DNA from: Acidilobaceae archaeon
GTDB lineage: Archaea > Thermoproteota > Thermoprotei_A > Sulfolobales > Acidilobaceae
Assembly (NCBI GenBank): GCA_027046245.1
Contig: JALTZJ010000059.1
Location: 1-39,902 of the forward strand
Length of the DNA stretch: 39,902 nt
Direction of reading: 5' to 3'
The notes beneath the pieces were generated by a model. It did no database searches. It was given only the letters and a program-made list of their open reading frames with translations, and was not told where the DNA came from. Numbering within the stretch: the first letter of the stretch is position 1; the number at the start of each line of letters is the position of its first letter. Below are positions 23,913 through 33,298 of this stretch, in pieces. The translations under genes and the position numbers were made by a program.

Positions 23913-24617
23913 TTACGACCTCTTGAAGCGGGCATATATCATTGCGTGGTCCCTATCGAACGGGTCTAGGTGCACAACGTCTACTATAGTGAAGCCCGCG
24001 TCCTTGAGGGTCTGCACCTCACGCTTATAGACCTCGCTAGGCTCCACGGTCACGTCTATGCTTCTAGCCTTTATCGCTAGGAGCATGTAGCCCCCGTCCT
24101 TGAGGAAGAACCTGGCGTTCCTCGCCACTATAGAGGCTTGCTCGGGCTGCGCCACATCGGCGTAGAGTCCATTAACGCCTTCTACTAGGTGCCTGTACTT
24201 CTCGGGGAACCTGGCATCGCCTAGTATCGGGTAGATGTTCCTCCTGTCCCTCACTATGTTTAGGAGGTCTCTCATAACCCTGGGTGCGAACTCCACGCCG
24301 TAGATCCTGCCCTTTGGGCCTATTATGTCGCTTATGTGGCTAGCCGTTGTGCCGCTGGCTATGCCTAGGTAGAGTATCTTGTCGCCCTCCCTTATTGGGA
24401 ACTCTATTAGGCCCTTGAGTAGGGCGGCGGCCAGCTTGCTCCTGTATGCGTTCCACTCCCTGTACTCTTCCCCGTTGAACTTGAAGATCCTCTCGCCGTA
24501 GACCCTCTGGCCCGGCACTAGGTTCTTCGTAGCGATTCTGAGGCTCCCATCCTCTAGCTCAACAATGTAGACGCCCTTCCACTTGTCGTGCTCGTATATG
24601 TTAACCACATCGACCAC
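23913..24617 (-). CDS. flpA: Fibrillarin-like rRNA/tRNA 2'-O-methyltransferase
   Basis: 234 residues. Catalytic subunit of C/D-box sRNPs, which use guide sRNAs to methylate ribose 2'-OH in rRNA and tRNA. S-adenosylmethionine site YLGIASGTTASHISDIIG at about residues 82-99, GVEFAPRVMRDLL, and DVAQPEQASIVARNARFFLKDGG followed by AIKARSID, all standard fibrillarin segments. GTG 24617 has GGAGGTGA upstream. It lies six bases after nop5 and is surely co-transcribed with its partner. Confidence 0.97.
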   Translation of the reverse strand: MVDVVNIYEHDKWKGVYIVELEDGSLRIATKNLVPGQRVYGERIFKFNGEEYREWNAYRSKLAAALLKGLIEFPIREGDKILYLGIASGTTASHISDIIGPKGRIYGVEFAPRVMRDLLNIVRDRRNIYPILGDARFPEKYRHLVEGVNGLYADVAQPEQASIVARNARFFLKDGGYMLLAIKARSIDVTVEPSEVYKREVQTLKDAGFTIVDVVHLDPFDRDHAMIYARFKRS

Positions 24618-24623
24618 GGGGCT

Positions 24624-25895
24624 TCACCTCCTCCCGCGCCTACCCCTCCTCTTAGGAGGCCTCCTGCCAGGCTTACCCTTTCTCGGCGCCGGCCTCCTCT
24701 CGGGCTGCCTCCTCTTAGGCGGCTTCGCGTAGATGCGCTTAATCTCCTGTATCCTCTTCCTCAGCTCCTCTCTGAGCTGATCCCCTATGTAGCGGCCCGT
24801 GAACGCGTCTACCTTGGCTGCTATCGCGAGCTTCGCGGCCAGAGCCCTAGCGATCTTGCCCCTCTGCCACTTCGGGCTCCTATGGATGTCCGGGTACTGG
24901 AATATCACCCCGTGCTTCGGCGGCTTCCCTCCGGTTCTCAGCGCCCTGAAGAGGGCCTTCTCGGCGCCCAGAACCTGGATCGTGCTAGCAGGCATCCTGG
25001 CCAGCTTCTCAAGGCCGCCGGCCAGGCTTATGAGCCTTGCCCCGAGGAGCGGGCCCACGAGAGCAGTTATGTTTGGCGCAACCTCCTTCATAACCTGCTC
25101 TATGTACGTCGTCAGCTGCCTCCTCAGCCTGTAGAGGTCACTGGTTATCCTGGCAAGCGTCCTTATAGCCTCTATGTCGAAGTCGCTCAGGTCGGCGCCT
25201 ATACTGTTACGGGCAGCCTCCGCTATCCTCCTAGCCTTGTCCTCGCTAAACCCCAGCTTCACCAGGTTCTCAACCGTCATGTTATCCCTGTGGCCGAGTT
25301 CAGCTACAACCTTCACGTAGTCCTCATGCTCCCTTATCAGGTCGTTCAGCTCGGGGAAGTGAATGCTATACCACTCCCTGAGCCTGGCCACGAACAGGTT
25401 AGTAGTCCTATCTATGTCGTCTATAGCCCTTATTGCTTGGGCGGCAAGCATGTCCCTCTTCTGAGCCGCAGTCCTAAGCTTCCTCCTCGTGTACTCTAGC
25501 TCGAGGCTATGAAGCCACCCAGCGAACTCCTCCGGACTGTCAAACATCTTGGCCTCTAACGCGAGCTTCTCCATATCCTCCCTAGCCTTGAACGCAACAT
25601 TATTGCCCGGCTCAACCTCTACGTCAAAGCCTAGCTTAGAGATCCTCCGGGCGGTCTCATCATATTCAACCACTATCGTGTCGTACCGGCCTCTGAGCTT
25701 CTCTAGGAGCCTCAGAGTGGGGGCGCTAAGGTCGCCCTCCTCAGCCTTGAGGGCCTCAGCAACGGCCTCATCTATACTTTTAGGTGCAAGCTCGTACTCC
25801 ACCAGAGACCCGTCAAAGTCTAGGGCAAAGGCACCGATGGGTAGCTCTGCGAGGTACACCCTCTTCTTCTCCTCATCACTCAACTTAGTGTCCAC
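24624..25895 (-). CDS. nop5: C/D-box sRNP scaffold protein Nop5 (Nop56/58)
   Basis: 423 residues. Bridges fibrillarin and L7Ae on the guide RNA. The N-terminal domain that binds fibrillarin covers about residues 1-120, and a long coiled coil lies around 130-260. The Nop domain at about 260-370 has the hallmark GPLLGARLISLAGGLEKLARMPASTIQVLGAEKALFRAL region and GVIFQYPDI. A very basic tail of about 30 residues ends the protein. GTG 25895 is the apparent start. It is divergent from S30e; both are driven from a shared TATA block (25934-25942). Confidence 0.97.
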   Translation of the reverse strand: MDTKLSDEEKKRVYLAELPIGAFALDFDGSLVEYELAPKSIDEAVAEALKAEEGDLSAPTLRLLEKLRGRYDTIVVEYDETARRISKLGFDVEVEPGNNVAFKAREDMEKLALEAKMFDSPEEFAGWLHSLELEYTRRKLRTAAQKRDMLAAQAIRAIDDIDRTTNLFVARLREWYSIHFPELNDLIREHEDYVKVVAELGHRDNMTVENLVKLGFSEDKARRIAEAARNSIGADLSDFDIEAIRTLARITSDLYRLRRQLTTYIEQVMKEVAPNITALVGPLLGARLISLAGGLEKLARMPASTIQVLGAEKALFRALRTGGKPPKHGVIFQYPDIHRSPKWQRGKIARALAAKLAIAAKVDAFTGRYIGDQLREELRKRIQEIKRIYAKPPKRRQPERRPAPRKGKPGRRPPKRRGRRGRR

Positions 25896-25933
25896 CTCAC
25901 ACCCTTTCTCCTCGCGTGATTCTCCGCCTTGAG

Positions 25934-25942
25934 GCTTAAATA
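25934..25942. promoter_or_regulatory. Divergent TATA box, nop5 / S30e
   Basis: GCTTAAATA at 25934-25942 is about 44 bases from the S30e start and 39 bases from the nop5 start. Read either way it gives a start of transcription roughly 20 bases before the coding region. A shared box is inferred from spacing. Confidence 0.45.
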
Positions 25943-25981
25943 CGCAGAGAAACCTATCAATAAGTCGCAGGGGTAGTAGCT

Positions 25982-26134
25982 ATGGGCACACACGGCTCGC
26001 TGACAAAGGCTGGCAAGGTGAGGAAGGATACGCCTAGAATGCCTAAGAAGAACAAGAAGAACTACCCGCCACGCCTAAAGAATAGGCTAAAGTATCAGAC
26101 CAGGATGGAAAGAGTAGCTAGCGCAGTTAAATGA
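25982..26134 (+). CDS. rps30e: Small ribosomal subunit protein eS30
   Basis: A 50-residue basic protein beginning [20 protein letters not shown], which matches archaeal S30e ([11 protein letters not shown]-x-x-TP, then PP-R-x-x-NR near the end: [12 protein letters not shown]). ATG 25982 follows GGGGTAG. It is shorter than many gene-calling cutoffs and is easily missed. Monocistronic by position, between divergent nop5 and the AT-rich gatD upstream region. Confidence 0.93.
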   Translation: MGTHGSLTKAGKVRKDTPRMPKKNKKNYPPRLKNRLKYQTRMERVASAVK

Positions 26135-26267
26135 CAATATTTTAAACGACTCAACATTAAAAATTAATGATCTTAATATAGTTTAATTTATGTTTAAAGC
26201 CGTATCTAAGAATGAATTTTTTAAGAAATCTTATGGATAAGTTTGTTAGAGATGGTGGCGGGAAGGT
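26135..26267 (+). promoter_or_regulatory. AT-rich gatD-gatE promoter region
   Basis: 133 bases much richer in A+T than the surroundings. TATA candidates for gatD are TGTTTAAAG at 26191-26199 and TTTTTTAAG at 26218-26226. A GGTGG ribosome binding site lies just before ATG 26268. No short gene is seen. Confidence 0.45.
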
Positions 26268-27629
26268 ATGGATAGTTACCACGGTTATACTGGCATCGTA
26301 GCTGAGATGCTTAGGGAGGCTGGCGTAGAGCCCGGCGATGTAGTTGAAGTTGTTAGGGGCGACGGATCCCGTTTCAAGGGCGTGGTCATGACTAGATACA
26401 GTCTTAGCGAGGAACCCTTCCTCATTTTAAAACTTGATAATGGCTATAATATTGGAATTAGGATTGACGAGTCAACAATTATAAGGAAGCTTGGGAGGGT
26501 TGAGAGAGGGGCTCCCGGGGAGCCTGTAGGCCTCGCGGAAGAGGAGCCTCAGCCCCCTGAGGAGAAGGTTTTCATTATTGGTGCTGGAGGCACTATAGCT
26601 AGCAGGGTAGACTACGAGACCGGCGCTGTTAAGCCTTATCTTGATGCGGCAGAGCTTGCAAGAAACATACCCGAATTATTTAATTATGCTAGTATTGAGG
26701 CAAAGCAGATCTTCTCTATACTGAGCGAGGATATGAAGCCTTGGATGTGGGAGAGGCTAGTAGAGGAGATAGCTAGGCGGATAGAGGAAGGTTATGATGG
26801 TATAGTTGTCACTCATGGAACAGATACGATGGCCTACACAGCTTCAGCTCTCGCCTTCGCACTGAGGAGCCTACCGGTGCCTGTAGCCCTTACAGGTGCG
26901 CAGCGGAGTAGTGATAGGCCTAGCAGCGATGCCGCCTTTAATCTAATCTCGGCTGTGCTTGCCGCCTCTAAGGCTCCCTTCGCCGAAGTTGTAGTAGTTA
27001 TGCATGGCGAGACAGGCGATAGTTATGCTCTAGCTCACAGAGGAGTTAGAGTTAAAAAGCTCCATACAAGTAGAAGGGACGCGTTTCAGAGTGTAAATGC
27101 CCCGCCACTTGCAAAGGTTGACCCATATAAAGGTGAGATCGTCCTTTTAGATAAGCCCCTCAGGAGGAGAGGCGAGGAGGAGCTACGCGTAGATAACGGC
27201 TTTGACGACCGCGTTGTAGTCGTAAAGCATTTCCCGGGAATAACAGCTGAGCTTATAGATGCAGCCCTTGACAAAGGCGTTCATGGAATAGTGCTTGAGG
27301 GCACGGGCTTCGGCCATATTAGCACGGATGCCATAAAGAGTATTGAAAGGGCAACTGACATGGGAGTGCCTGTCGTTGTTGTCAGCCAAACTATTTTCGG
27401 TAGGGTTAACCTCAACGTTTATAGTACGGGCAGGCTCATGTTAAAGGCGGGTGCCATACCGCTCGAGGACATGACGCTTGAGGCTGCCTACGCTAAGCTA
27501 TCATGGGTTCTCAAGAGGGCAAGCGACTTAAGGGAGGTTAGGAGGCTAATGCTCACTAATCTCGCTGGAGAAATTAGTGGTAGGCATAGCCTCCGCCTCT
27601 ACACTCATGCTCAGTATAGGGGGTGGTAA
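26268..27629 (+). CDS. gatD: Glutamyl-tRNA(Gln) amidotransferase subunit D
   Basis: 453 residues. Releases ammonia from Gln (asparaginase-like) for conversion of Glu-tRNA(Gln) to Gln-tRNA(Gln). An archaeal N-terminal barrel (about residues 1-95, GDVVEVVRGDGSRFKGVVM) precedes the L-asparaginase I fold. Catalytic residues are present: T109 in GAGGTIAS, T185-D186 in THGTDTMAY, and the Lys at RVKKLHTS (263-264). GatD confirms an archaeal route because bacteria use GatCAB. It lies three bases before gatE in a two-gene operon. Confidence 0.97.
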   Translation: MDSYHGYTGIVAEMLREAGVEPGDVVEVVRGDGSRFKGVVMTRYSLSEEPFLILKLDNGYNIGIRIDESTIIRKLGRVERGAPGEPVGLAEEEPQPPEEKVFIIGAGGTIASRVDYETGAVKPYLDAAELARNIPELFNYASIEAKQIFSILSEDMKPWMWERLVEEIARRIEEGYDGIVVTHGTDTMAYTASALAFALRSLPVPVALTGAQRSSDRPSSDAAFNLISAVLAASKAPFAEVVVVMHGETGDSYALAHRGVRVKKLHTSRRDAFQSVNAPPLAKVDPYKGEIVLLDKPLRRRGEEELRVDNGFDDRVVVVKHFPGITAELIDAALDKGVHGIVLEGTGFGHISTDAIKSIERATDMGVPVVVVSQTIFGRVNLNVYSTGRLMLKAGAIPLEDMTLEAAYAKLSWVLKRASDLREVRRLMLTNLAGEISGRHSLRLYTHAQYRGW

Positions 27630-27632
27630 GCC

Positions 27633-29549
27633 TTGAAATTCAACTATAGAGATGTAGGGCTTAAGGTTGGCCTTGAGATACATCAGCAGCTGGCTACTAG
27701 GCATAAGTTATTCTGTGAGTGCCCCGCGGAGTTGTCTGATGAGGAGCATGACACCTTTATAAGGAGGCTTAGGCCTACCAGGAGCGAGCTAGGGGATGTA
27801 GACCCCGCGGCGCTTTTCGAGTGGAGGAGGGGCAGATACTATGAGTATCAGGCCCCAGTTAATCATAGTTGCCTAGTGGAGGCTGATGAGGAGCCTCCTC
27901 ACCCTATTAACAGAGAGGCGCTAGCTATAGCTTTAGCAATTGCAAAGGCACTAGGTTCCACCATAGTCGATGAAATACATGTAATGAGAAAGATAGTTAT
28001 TGACGGTAGTAATACTAGTGGCTTCCAGAGGACCGCGATAGTAGCCCTTGGAGGCTCTCTAACCGTAGATGGAAAGAATATTCCCATAGAGACTATAGTT
28101 GTCGAGGAAGATGCATCAAGGAAAATAGGGGAAGAGGGAAAGAAGGTTATATATAGGCTGGACAGGCTTGGCATACCATTAATAGAGATAGCCACAGCAC
28201 CTGTAATCGAGACTCCCGAGGAGGCTAAGAGAGTCGCGCTAGCCATAGGTAGACTGCTGAGATTCACTGGGAAGGTTAAAAGGGGCATAGGCACTATAAG
28301 ACAGGATCTCAACGTTAGCATTAAGGGAGGCGCTAAGACAGAGATCAAGGGCGTTCAGAAGCTAGAGCTAATACCCAAGGTAGTAGAGTATGAGGTGATG
28401 AGGCAGCTCAGGCTACTGGAAATAAGAGACGAAATGAAGAGGCGCGGCTTAACTAGGGAGGATATACTCTCGAGGGAGCCCCTTGACGTTACAGATGTTC
28501 TAGCACGCAGCGAGAGTAAGCTTGCGAAGAGGAAGCTTTCCAGGGGCGCACGCGCCCTAGCTATGCTACTGCCACGCATGAAGGGGCTAATAGGCCGCGA
28601 GCTCATGCCCGGCCACCGCTTCGGCACAGAGCTTGCAGACTACGCTAGATTCTGGGCCGGCGTCACAGGCCTAATTCACAGCGACGAGCTCCCAGGCTAC
28701 GGATTAGACGAGAAGATAGTTAATGAGGTCTACGACGCCCTAGGCGGCGATCCAGAAAGCGACGCCTTCGTAATAGTTATAGATGAGGCCAAGAGAGCTG
28801 CAAGAGCCCTTGAGGTAGTGAAGGAGAGGGTTGCAAGGGCCCTTGAGGGGGTGCCCGAGGAGACCAGGGCGGCGCTCGAAGACGGAACCACTAGGTATAT
28901 GAGGCCGAGGCCAGGCAAAGCTAGAATGTATCCAGAAACAGATATACCCCCAATGCCCATAGACGAAGCCCTGCTGAGAGAGGCAGAAAGGCTAGCCCCA
29001 GAGCCTTACGAAGTCAAGTTAAAGAGGCTAGTGGCTGAGTATAAGCTTAGCAAGGACTTAGCCGAGGCCGTCCTAGACAGTGAATACCTGCCTCTCATAG
29101 AGGATCTCCTAAGAACACTCCCCGATAAACTGCAGCCCAGCTTCATAGCAAGCGCCATAGTGGTTAGAATGAAGGGGCTTCAAAGCGAAGGAGTACCTGT
29201 CGACAGGGTAAGCGATAATAAGATACGCGAGGTAATGAAGTTTATAGCTGAAGGCAGGATAGCCAAGGAGGCCTTCGACGACATAATAAGGTTCTTAGCA
29301 GAGAACCCCAACTATAGCGTGGAGGCTGCAATAAAGAAGCTAGGCCTTGAAACTCTCTCTCCCGACGAACTCGAAAAAATCATAGACGAGATAATTAAAT
29401 CTAACCTGGATGAGGTTAAGAGGCGCGGCGAGAGGGCAATGGGCTTCATAATGGGAAAGGTCATGGCAGCGGTGAGGGGTAAAGCAGAGGGCAGGCTAGT
29501 AGCTAGCATAGTGCAGCGTAAACTAAGGGAGGTGCTTGCCCATAGTTAA
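27633..29549 (+). CDS. gatE: Glutamyl-tRNA(Gln) amidotransferase subunit E
   Basis: 638 residues. Phosphorylates and amidates Glu-tRNA(Gln) with ammonia from GatD. It opens with the GatB/E cradle motif VGLEIHQQLATRHKLFCECP and includes VEEDASRK and RIGTIRQDLN-type segments (GIGTIRQDLNVSIKGG). An AspRS-like insert that distinguishes GatE from GatB lies in the middle, and a C-terminal YqeY-like helical tail binds tRNA. TTG 27633 follows GGGGGTGGT. Full length for GatE. Confidence 0.97.
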   Translation: MKFNYRDVGLKVGLEIHQQLATRHKLFCECPAELSDEEHDTFIRRLRPTRSELGDVDPAALFEWRRGRYYEYQAPVNHSCLVEADEEPPHPINREALAIALAIAKALGSTIVDEIHVMRKIVIDGSNTSGFQRTAIVALGGSLTVDGKNIPIETIVVEEDASRKIGEEGKKVIYRLDRLGIPLIEIATAPVIETPEEAKRVALAIGRLLRFTGKVKRGIGTIRQDLNVSIKGGAKTEIKGVQKLELIPKVVEYEVMRQLRLLEIRDEMKRRGLTREDILSREPLDVTDVLARSESKLAKRKLSRGARALAMLLPRMKGLIGRELMPGHRFGTELADYARFWAGVTGLIHSDELPGYGLDEKIVNEVYDALGGDPESDAFVIVIDEAKRAARALEVVKERVARALEGVPEETRAALEDGTTRYMRPRPGKARMYPETDIPPMPIDEALLREAERLAPEPYEVKLKRLVAEYKLSKDLAEAVLDSEYLPLIEDLLRTLPDKLQPSFIASAIVVRMKGLQSEGVPVDRVSDNKIREVMKFIAEGRIAKEAFDDIIRFLAENPNYSVEAAIKKLGLETLSPDELEKIIDEIIKSNLDEVKRRGERAMGFIMGKVMAAVRGKAEGRLVASIVQRKLREVLAHS

Positions 29550-29598
29550 TAGAGAATTTATTTCTTACGGTGACTTCCCCTAAATCCCGGGACTACCT

Positions 29599-29679
29599 AG
29601 GCCCGATGATGCAAATTGGCCTTTGACAACCCCCTAAAGAGATGGGGGGGATGGTCTAGGGAGCGATTACTGAGGGCCT
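29599..29679 (+). ncRNA. Candidate C/D-box-like sRNA with perfect kink-turn
   Basis: 81 bases in the gatE-pilus gap. The ends AGGCCC (29599-29604) and GGGCCT (29674-29679) make a 6-bp stem. Next to it a 3-base bulge GAU, tandem G-A pairs, U-U and G-C form between box C (AUGAUG, 29606-29611) and box D (CUGA, 29670-29673), exactly the C/D kink-turn bound by L7Ae. An internal CCCCC/GGGGG hairpin (29630-29648) is unusual for a C/D guide. Possible D' is UUGA at 29623-29626. A TATA-like AATTTATTT (29555-29563) lies upstream. The RNA target is not determined. Confidence 0.55.
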
Positions 29680-29724
29680 ACTTCGCTCACCGAAATTCTC
29701 AAAATAATGTAAATACTAATGTTC

Positions 29725-31590
29725 TCATCCTATTCCTAGAGCGTAAAGCGACGCTATTATTATAACGATTGTAATTAGTACTAGTAGGACTGCGTGGGTG
29801 AACCCCGCCGCTATAGTTCTATCCCTTATCTTACCCGCCATTATACCCATGAGCCAAGCATTAAATATTGCTCCTACGCTGAGGAGCAGCGCTATTTCGG
29901 CAAGTTCTTCTCCGGCCACCGGCCTTATCCCCAGTGCTCCTCCAACACCCACCTCGGGACTCACAACCTGCAGTGTCTCGGATATGAATGCGATGACTAG
30001 CATGCTGCTGCCTGTCACTAGTATTGCTCCTATATAGGGCATTACTAGGTAGACCCTGAGCCTCTTCCTTAGCTCCTCCTCAAGGTCTACAAGGCTGTGA
30101 GCGTAGCGTGCAAGGCTGTCTAACACCTCAGGATTGCCTCCACCCAGGTCAACGCTGTCAACTAGGAACCTGAAGCTTGCAAGGAGAAGCCAGTCCTTGT
30201 AGCCTTTAACAGCGTTCCTTACAGCCTCTTCAAGGTTGAGGCCCAGCCTTAGGCTTGTAGCCATCTTCTTCACTATTATAGTGAGCGGCCCGTAGTCCCT
30301 GCCGCTCAGAGCCTCAATGCTCTTCTCGGGCCCTAGCCCTGTCTTTCTGATCTCGGCTAGGTCCCTCAGGAAGTTAGCGACGGCCCTGCTTAGACCCCTC
30401 ATCTTCCTGCTCTCACGTGTATATGCTATCGCGGGGGGTAGACTGAGCGCCACTAGGAATACAGCCAATGTTAGGCTGGCACCTATTATTGCCCCTCTAT
30501 CTATTGGGGCCCCGAATAGCAGGTTTATCGAGCCCGTGGCGAAAGCCGTGATGGGGCCTAGTATAAGGGCTGCTGGTATACCGTAAATTACGAGTGCCCT
30601 AGTAGGGCTCTTAATGGCTATTGGGCTCTTGGGCTGCGCCTTATGGACCATGTAGAGCATCACTATCGTTATTGTGGGCATAACTACGAAGCTGTAAAGT
30701 GCGAAGTTGGCGAGGCTCTGGAAGCCCCCGCCTCCCGCCTGGAATATGCTGCTTATCGTGAAGAAGAGATAGAAGGCCAGAGTTGCTATGACTGCAAACG
30801 TTATGTATAGCTCCGTGTAGAGGCTCATCCTCTCAGAGATCAGTCTCATCTCGGCCAGCCTACTCTGCAGTATGTCTTGCGCTCTTATCTCTAGATAGTG
30901 GACCACGTCGCCGCCGGTCTTTACAGTAGTTGAGTAGCCCAGCATGAAGTCTCTATAGCGTGGGCTCGGATGGTTTAGAGCATTACTCTCAACGGCATCT
31001 AAGGGATCCTTACCTAGCAGCCTGATATCCCTCGTTATTAACTCTGCTTCACGCCTAATGGCAGCGAATATCTTAAGCTTAGAGACCCTATCAACGATTA
31101 CAGCTACTGGCACGCCGGCTCTAGCCAGTGTTGAGAGGTAGACGGCGAAGAATGGTAGCTCGCTCTCAACCCCTTCCTTCCTATCGGAAGCCTTCATGCT
31201 CGGATATATAAGTCCATACGCGAAGACTATGATAGGCATTAAGAAGTATACTAGGAGAAGCACAATTTTCACTATTAAGGAGAGATTAGTGAGTATTGTC
31301 CAGACAGAGAGGTATAGTGCTATGAAGGCTGTAACTGCCAGGGCAAGGGCAAGCCTGGCACCATAGAGATCAGGATATACTAAGAGGCCAGCCCTCTTTA
31401 TCTGATCGTCTAGCTCAAAAGTTTTAACTATCCATCTGCCTACGCCCCTGAAGTACCTGACCGCTATGAAGTCAATAACGTCTCTTAGCGAGGGTGCAGG
31501 CCTTCTAGGCCTGTACTCCCTCCTCTCCCTACCCCTAATTCTCTCAAGTATCCTCTCTATTATGCGGGGCCTCCTCACCTGCTCTTCCAT
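29725..31590 (-). CDS. Type II/IV pilus assembly membrane protein (TadC/FlaJ-like)
   Basis: 621 residues. Polytopic platform protein of a type IV pilus or related secretion machine. Two T2SSF (GspF) repeats are separated by membrane segments: GVESELPFFAVYLSTLARAGVPV starts the first and SRAVANFLRDLAEIRKTGLGPEKSIEAL the second. Membrane helices appear near residues 82-105, 110-130, 260-290, 300-325, 345-400 and 520-621, ending in a very hydrophobic tail (LLVLITIVIIIASLYALG). ATG 31590 follows AGGTGA within the end of the ATPase gene, seven bases downstream. Fits the crenarchaeal pairing of one ATPase with one FlaJ-like protein. Confidence 0.9.
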   Translation of the reverse strand: MEEQVRRPRIIERILERIRGRERREYRPRRPAPSLRDVIDFIAVRYFRGVGRWIVKTFELDDQIKRAGLLVYPDLYGARLALALAVTAFIALYLSVWTILTNLSLIVKIVLLLVYFLMPIIVFAYGLIYPSMKASDRKEGVESELPFFAVYLSTLARAGVPVAVIVDRVSKLKIFAAIRREAELITRDIRLLGKDPLDAVESNALNHPSPRYRDFMLGYSTTVKTGGDVVHYLEIRAQDILQSRLAEMRLISERMSLYTELYITFAVIATLAFYLFFTISSIFQAGGGGFQSLANFALYSFVVMPTITIVMLYMVHKAQPKSPIAIKSPTRALVIYGIPAALILGPITAFATGSINLLFGAPIDRGAIIGASLTLAVFLVALSLPPAIAYTRESRKMRGLSRAVANFLRDLAEIRKTGLGPEKSIEALSGRDYGPLTIIVKKMATSLRLGLNLEEAVRNAVKGYKDWLLLASFRFLVDSVDLGGGNPEVLDSLARYAHSLVDLEEELRKRLRVYLVMPYIGAILVTGSSMLVIAFISETLQVVSPEVGVGGALGIRPVAGEELAEIALLLSVGAIFNAWLMGIMAGKIRDRTIAAGFTHAVLLVLITIVIIIASLYALGIG

Positions 31591-31597
31591 TAAGCTT

Positions 31598-33298
31598 TCA
31601 CCTAGCCACTCTCAGCTCCCTAGCCACCTGCTTGTAGAGGGCTTCGGGGTTACTGTAGTACTTCGTGATCACGTTTGCTACCTGCTTGTAATCCCTTATG
31701 TCCTTCTTCATCATCCACCTCAGTACGTCGGCCCTCCTCTTCAGCTCCTCCATTAGCTCACCCTTCGTCATTCCACTCATTCCACTTATGTCCTGGAGGA
31801 TCATGCTCTTCTCAGGGTAGAACTCGTGCTCCCTGGTAAACACGTTCCACTTTGCAACCTGCACGTAGTCCTCGTAGTCCCTTATCTCCCAGACGTCTGT
31901 GACTCTCCTCACTGTTCTAGTGTAGCCTCCCTTCTCTACGAGCCTTATCCTCTTGACCACTAGGGACCAGCGGAGGAGGGGCACGTAGCTCGGAGGAATA
32001 TTCATTGGCGGGCTGGTCAGCCTCTTAACCATTGCATCTATGTGCTCCGCGTGTATAGTGGTGAGGCCTCCGTGGCCTGTGGCCATAGCCTGGAATAGCA
32101 CGTAGGCTTCCTCACCTCTCACCTCGCCGACTATTATCACGTCGGGCCTGTACCTAAGGCTCACCCTTACGAGATCGTACAGCGTGATCTCGCCAACCTT
32201 TTCTCCAGTAACGCTATAGCTAGGCCTCGCCGTGAGCTGCACCCAGTTCTCCAGAGTGAGCTTCAGCTCGGGCGTGTCCTCTATAGTGACAACCTTTATG
32301 TTTGGCCTGAAGAGCGTGGCCAGGGCATTGAGCATAGTCGTCTTGCCTGCGCCAGTGACGCCCATTATCATGCCCGGCATCTTATACTCCATTGCCAGCC
32401 AGAAGTATGCCCCCAGCTCGGGACTTATTGAGCCGTGGTTTAGAAGGTCGACGATGCTTAACGGTTTCTCCCTGAACTTCCTTATAGTGAAGGTGCTGCC
32501 CGACGTGCTTACCTCCCTCCTATACGTTGCCGCGAGCCTGTGACCCTCAGGTAGAATAGCGTCCAGTATGGGGAACGCCACGCTTATGTGCTTTCCAGCC
32601 TTATGGGCCAGCCTCAGCACCATCTTGTCTAACTCGCTGTCAAGCGTAAACTTAATGTTCGTAGGCAGGCTCTCGTACTTTTGATGCCAAACGTAGATCG
32701 GCTTACCAACGCCGTCACAGCTTATATCCTCTATATACTTATCCTTCATTAGCGGATCTATTACCCCGTAGCCTACAGTATCCCTGATGAGGTAGTAGAG
32801 GATCTTGCCCCAACTGATGGCCTCATAGAGGCCTCCGAAGCGGATCCTATAGAGGTTCACTATCCTCTTGACCTGCCTAACGAAGTACTCTCTCTCGATC
32901 TCGTAAAGACTCGTGTAGCGGCCCTCCCTACTCATCTTCTCAAGCTCTTCCTCGCTAAGAGGCTTAAGCTCCCAGTTCAAGATAGTCATAATCTTATTGT
33001 AAGCATCCATCTCCTCCTCAGTCATAGGGATCTCGTCAACCATATAAAGATATGCACCCGTCTTCTTATCCTCAAGTATGAAAACCCTAGCCCATGGATC
33101 CTCGACATGATAAGAGTCAACAACATTATACCTAGTGCTCAGCTCGAGGACCAGCCTCTCACGGCGAACCTTGAACTCGCTCTCCCTAGCCCGTAACTCT
33201 CTCTTAACTACCTCCTCTATATTCTCCTCTTCCTCGTCGCGCTGCTCCCCCCGCCTTAGAATACTCCTCAACTTTGTTATCTGCTCTTTGAAGCCCAA
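31598..33298 (-). CDS. Type II/IV secretion ATPase (PilB/VirB11-like)
   Basis: 566 residues. Hexameric motor for pilus assembly or secretion. A long N-terminal domain is followed by the GspE-family ATPase. Walker A GVTGAGKTTML is at about residue 312, the Asp box is IEDTPEL, GEVRGEEAYVLFQAMATGHGG near 385-405 is the Walker B/His region, and TIHAEHIDAM follows. TTG 33298 is preceded by GGGGGGAG. The upstream intergenic stretch carries GCTTAAGA and TATAATATT boxes. Operon with the FlaJ-like gene; divergent from the giant repeat protein. No pilin or prepilin peptidase gene is in view. Confidence 0.92.
   Translation of the reverse strand: MGFKEQITKLRSILRRGEQRDEEEENIEEVVKRELRARESEFKVRRERLVLELSTRYNVVDSYHVEDPWARVFILEDKKTGAYLYMVDEIPMTEEEMDAYNKIMTILNWELKPLSEEELEKMSREGRYTSLYEIEREYFVRQVKRIVNLYRIRFGGLYEAISWGKILYYLIRDTVGYGVIDPLMKDKYIEDISCDGVGKPIYVWHQKYESLPTNIKFTLDSELDKMVLRLAHKAGKHISVAFPILDAILPEGHRLAATYRREVSTSGSTFTIRKFREKPLSIVDLLNHGSISPELGAYFWLAMEYKMPGMIMGVTGAGKTTMLNALATLFRPNIKVVTIEDTPELKLTLENWVQLTARPSYSVTGEKVGEITLYDLVRVSLRYRPDVIIVGEVRGEEAYVLFQAMATGHGGLTTIHAEHIDAMVKRLTSPPMNIPPSYVPLLRWSLVVKRIRLVEKGGYTRTVRRVTDVWEIRDYEDYVQVAKWNVFTREHEFYPEKSMILQDISGMSGMTKGELMEELKRRADVLRWMMKKDIRDYKQVANVITKYYSNPEALYKQVARELRVAR

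Noticed and set aside
24588-25499. 303-residue open frame on the plus strand opposite nop5
   Set aside because: Pro/Leu/Arg-rich antisense shadow of a well-recognised gene with no start signals.
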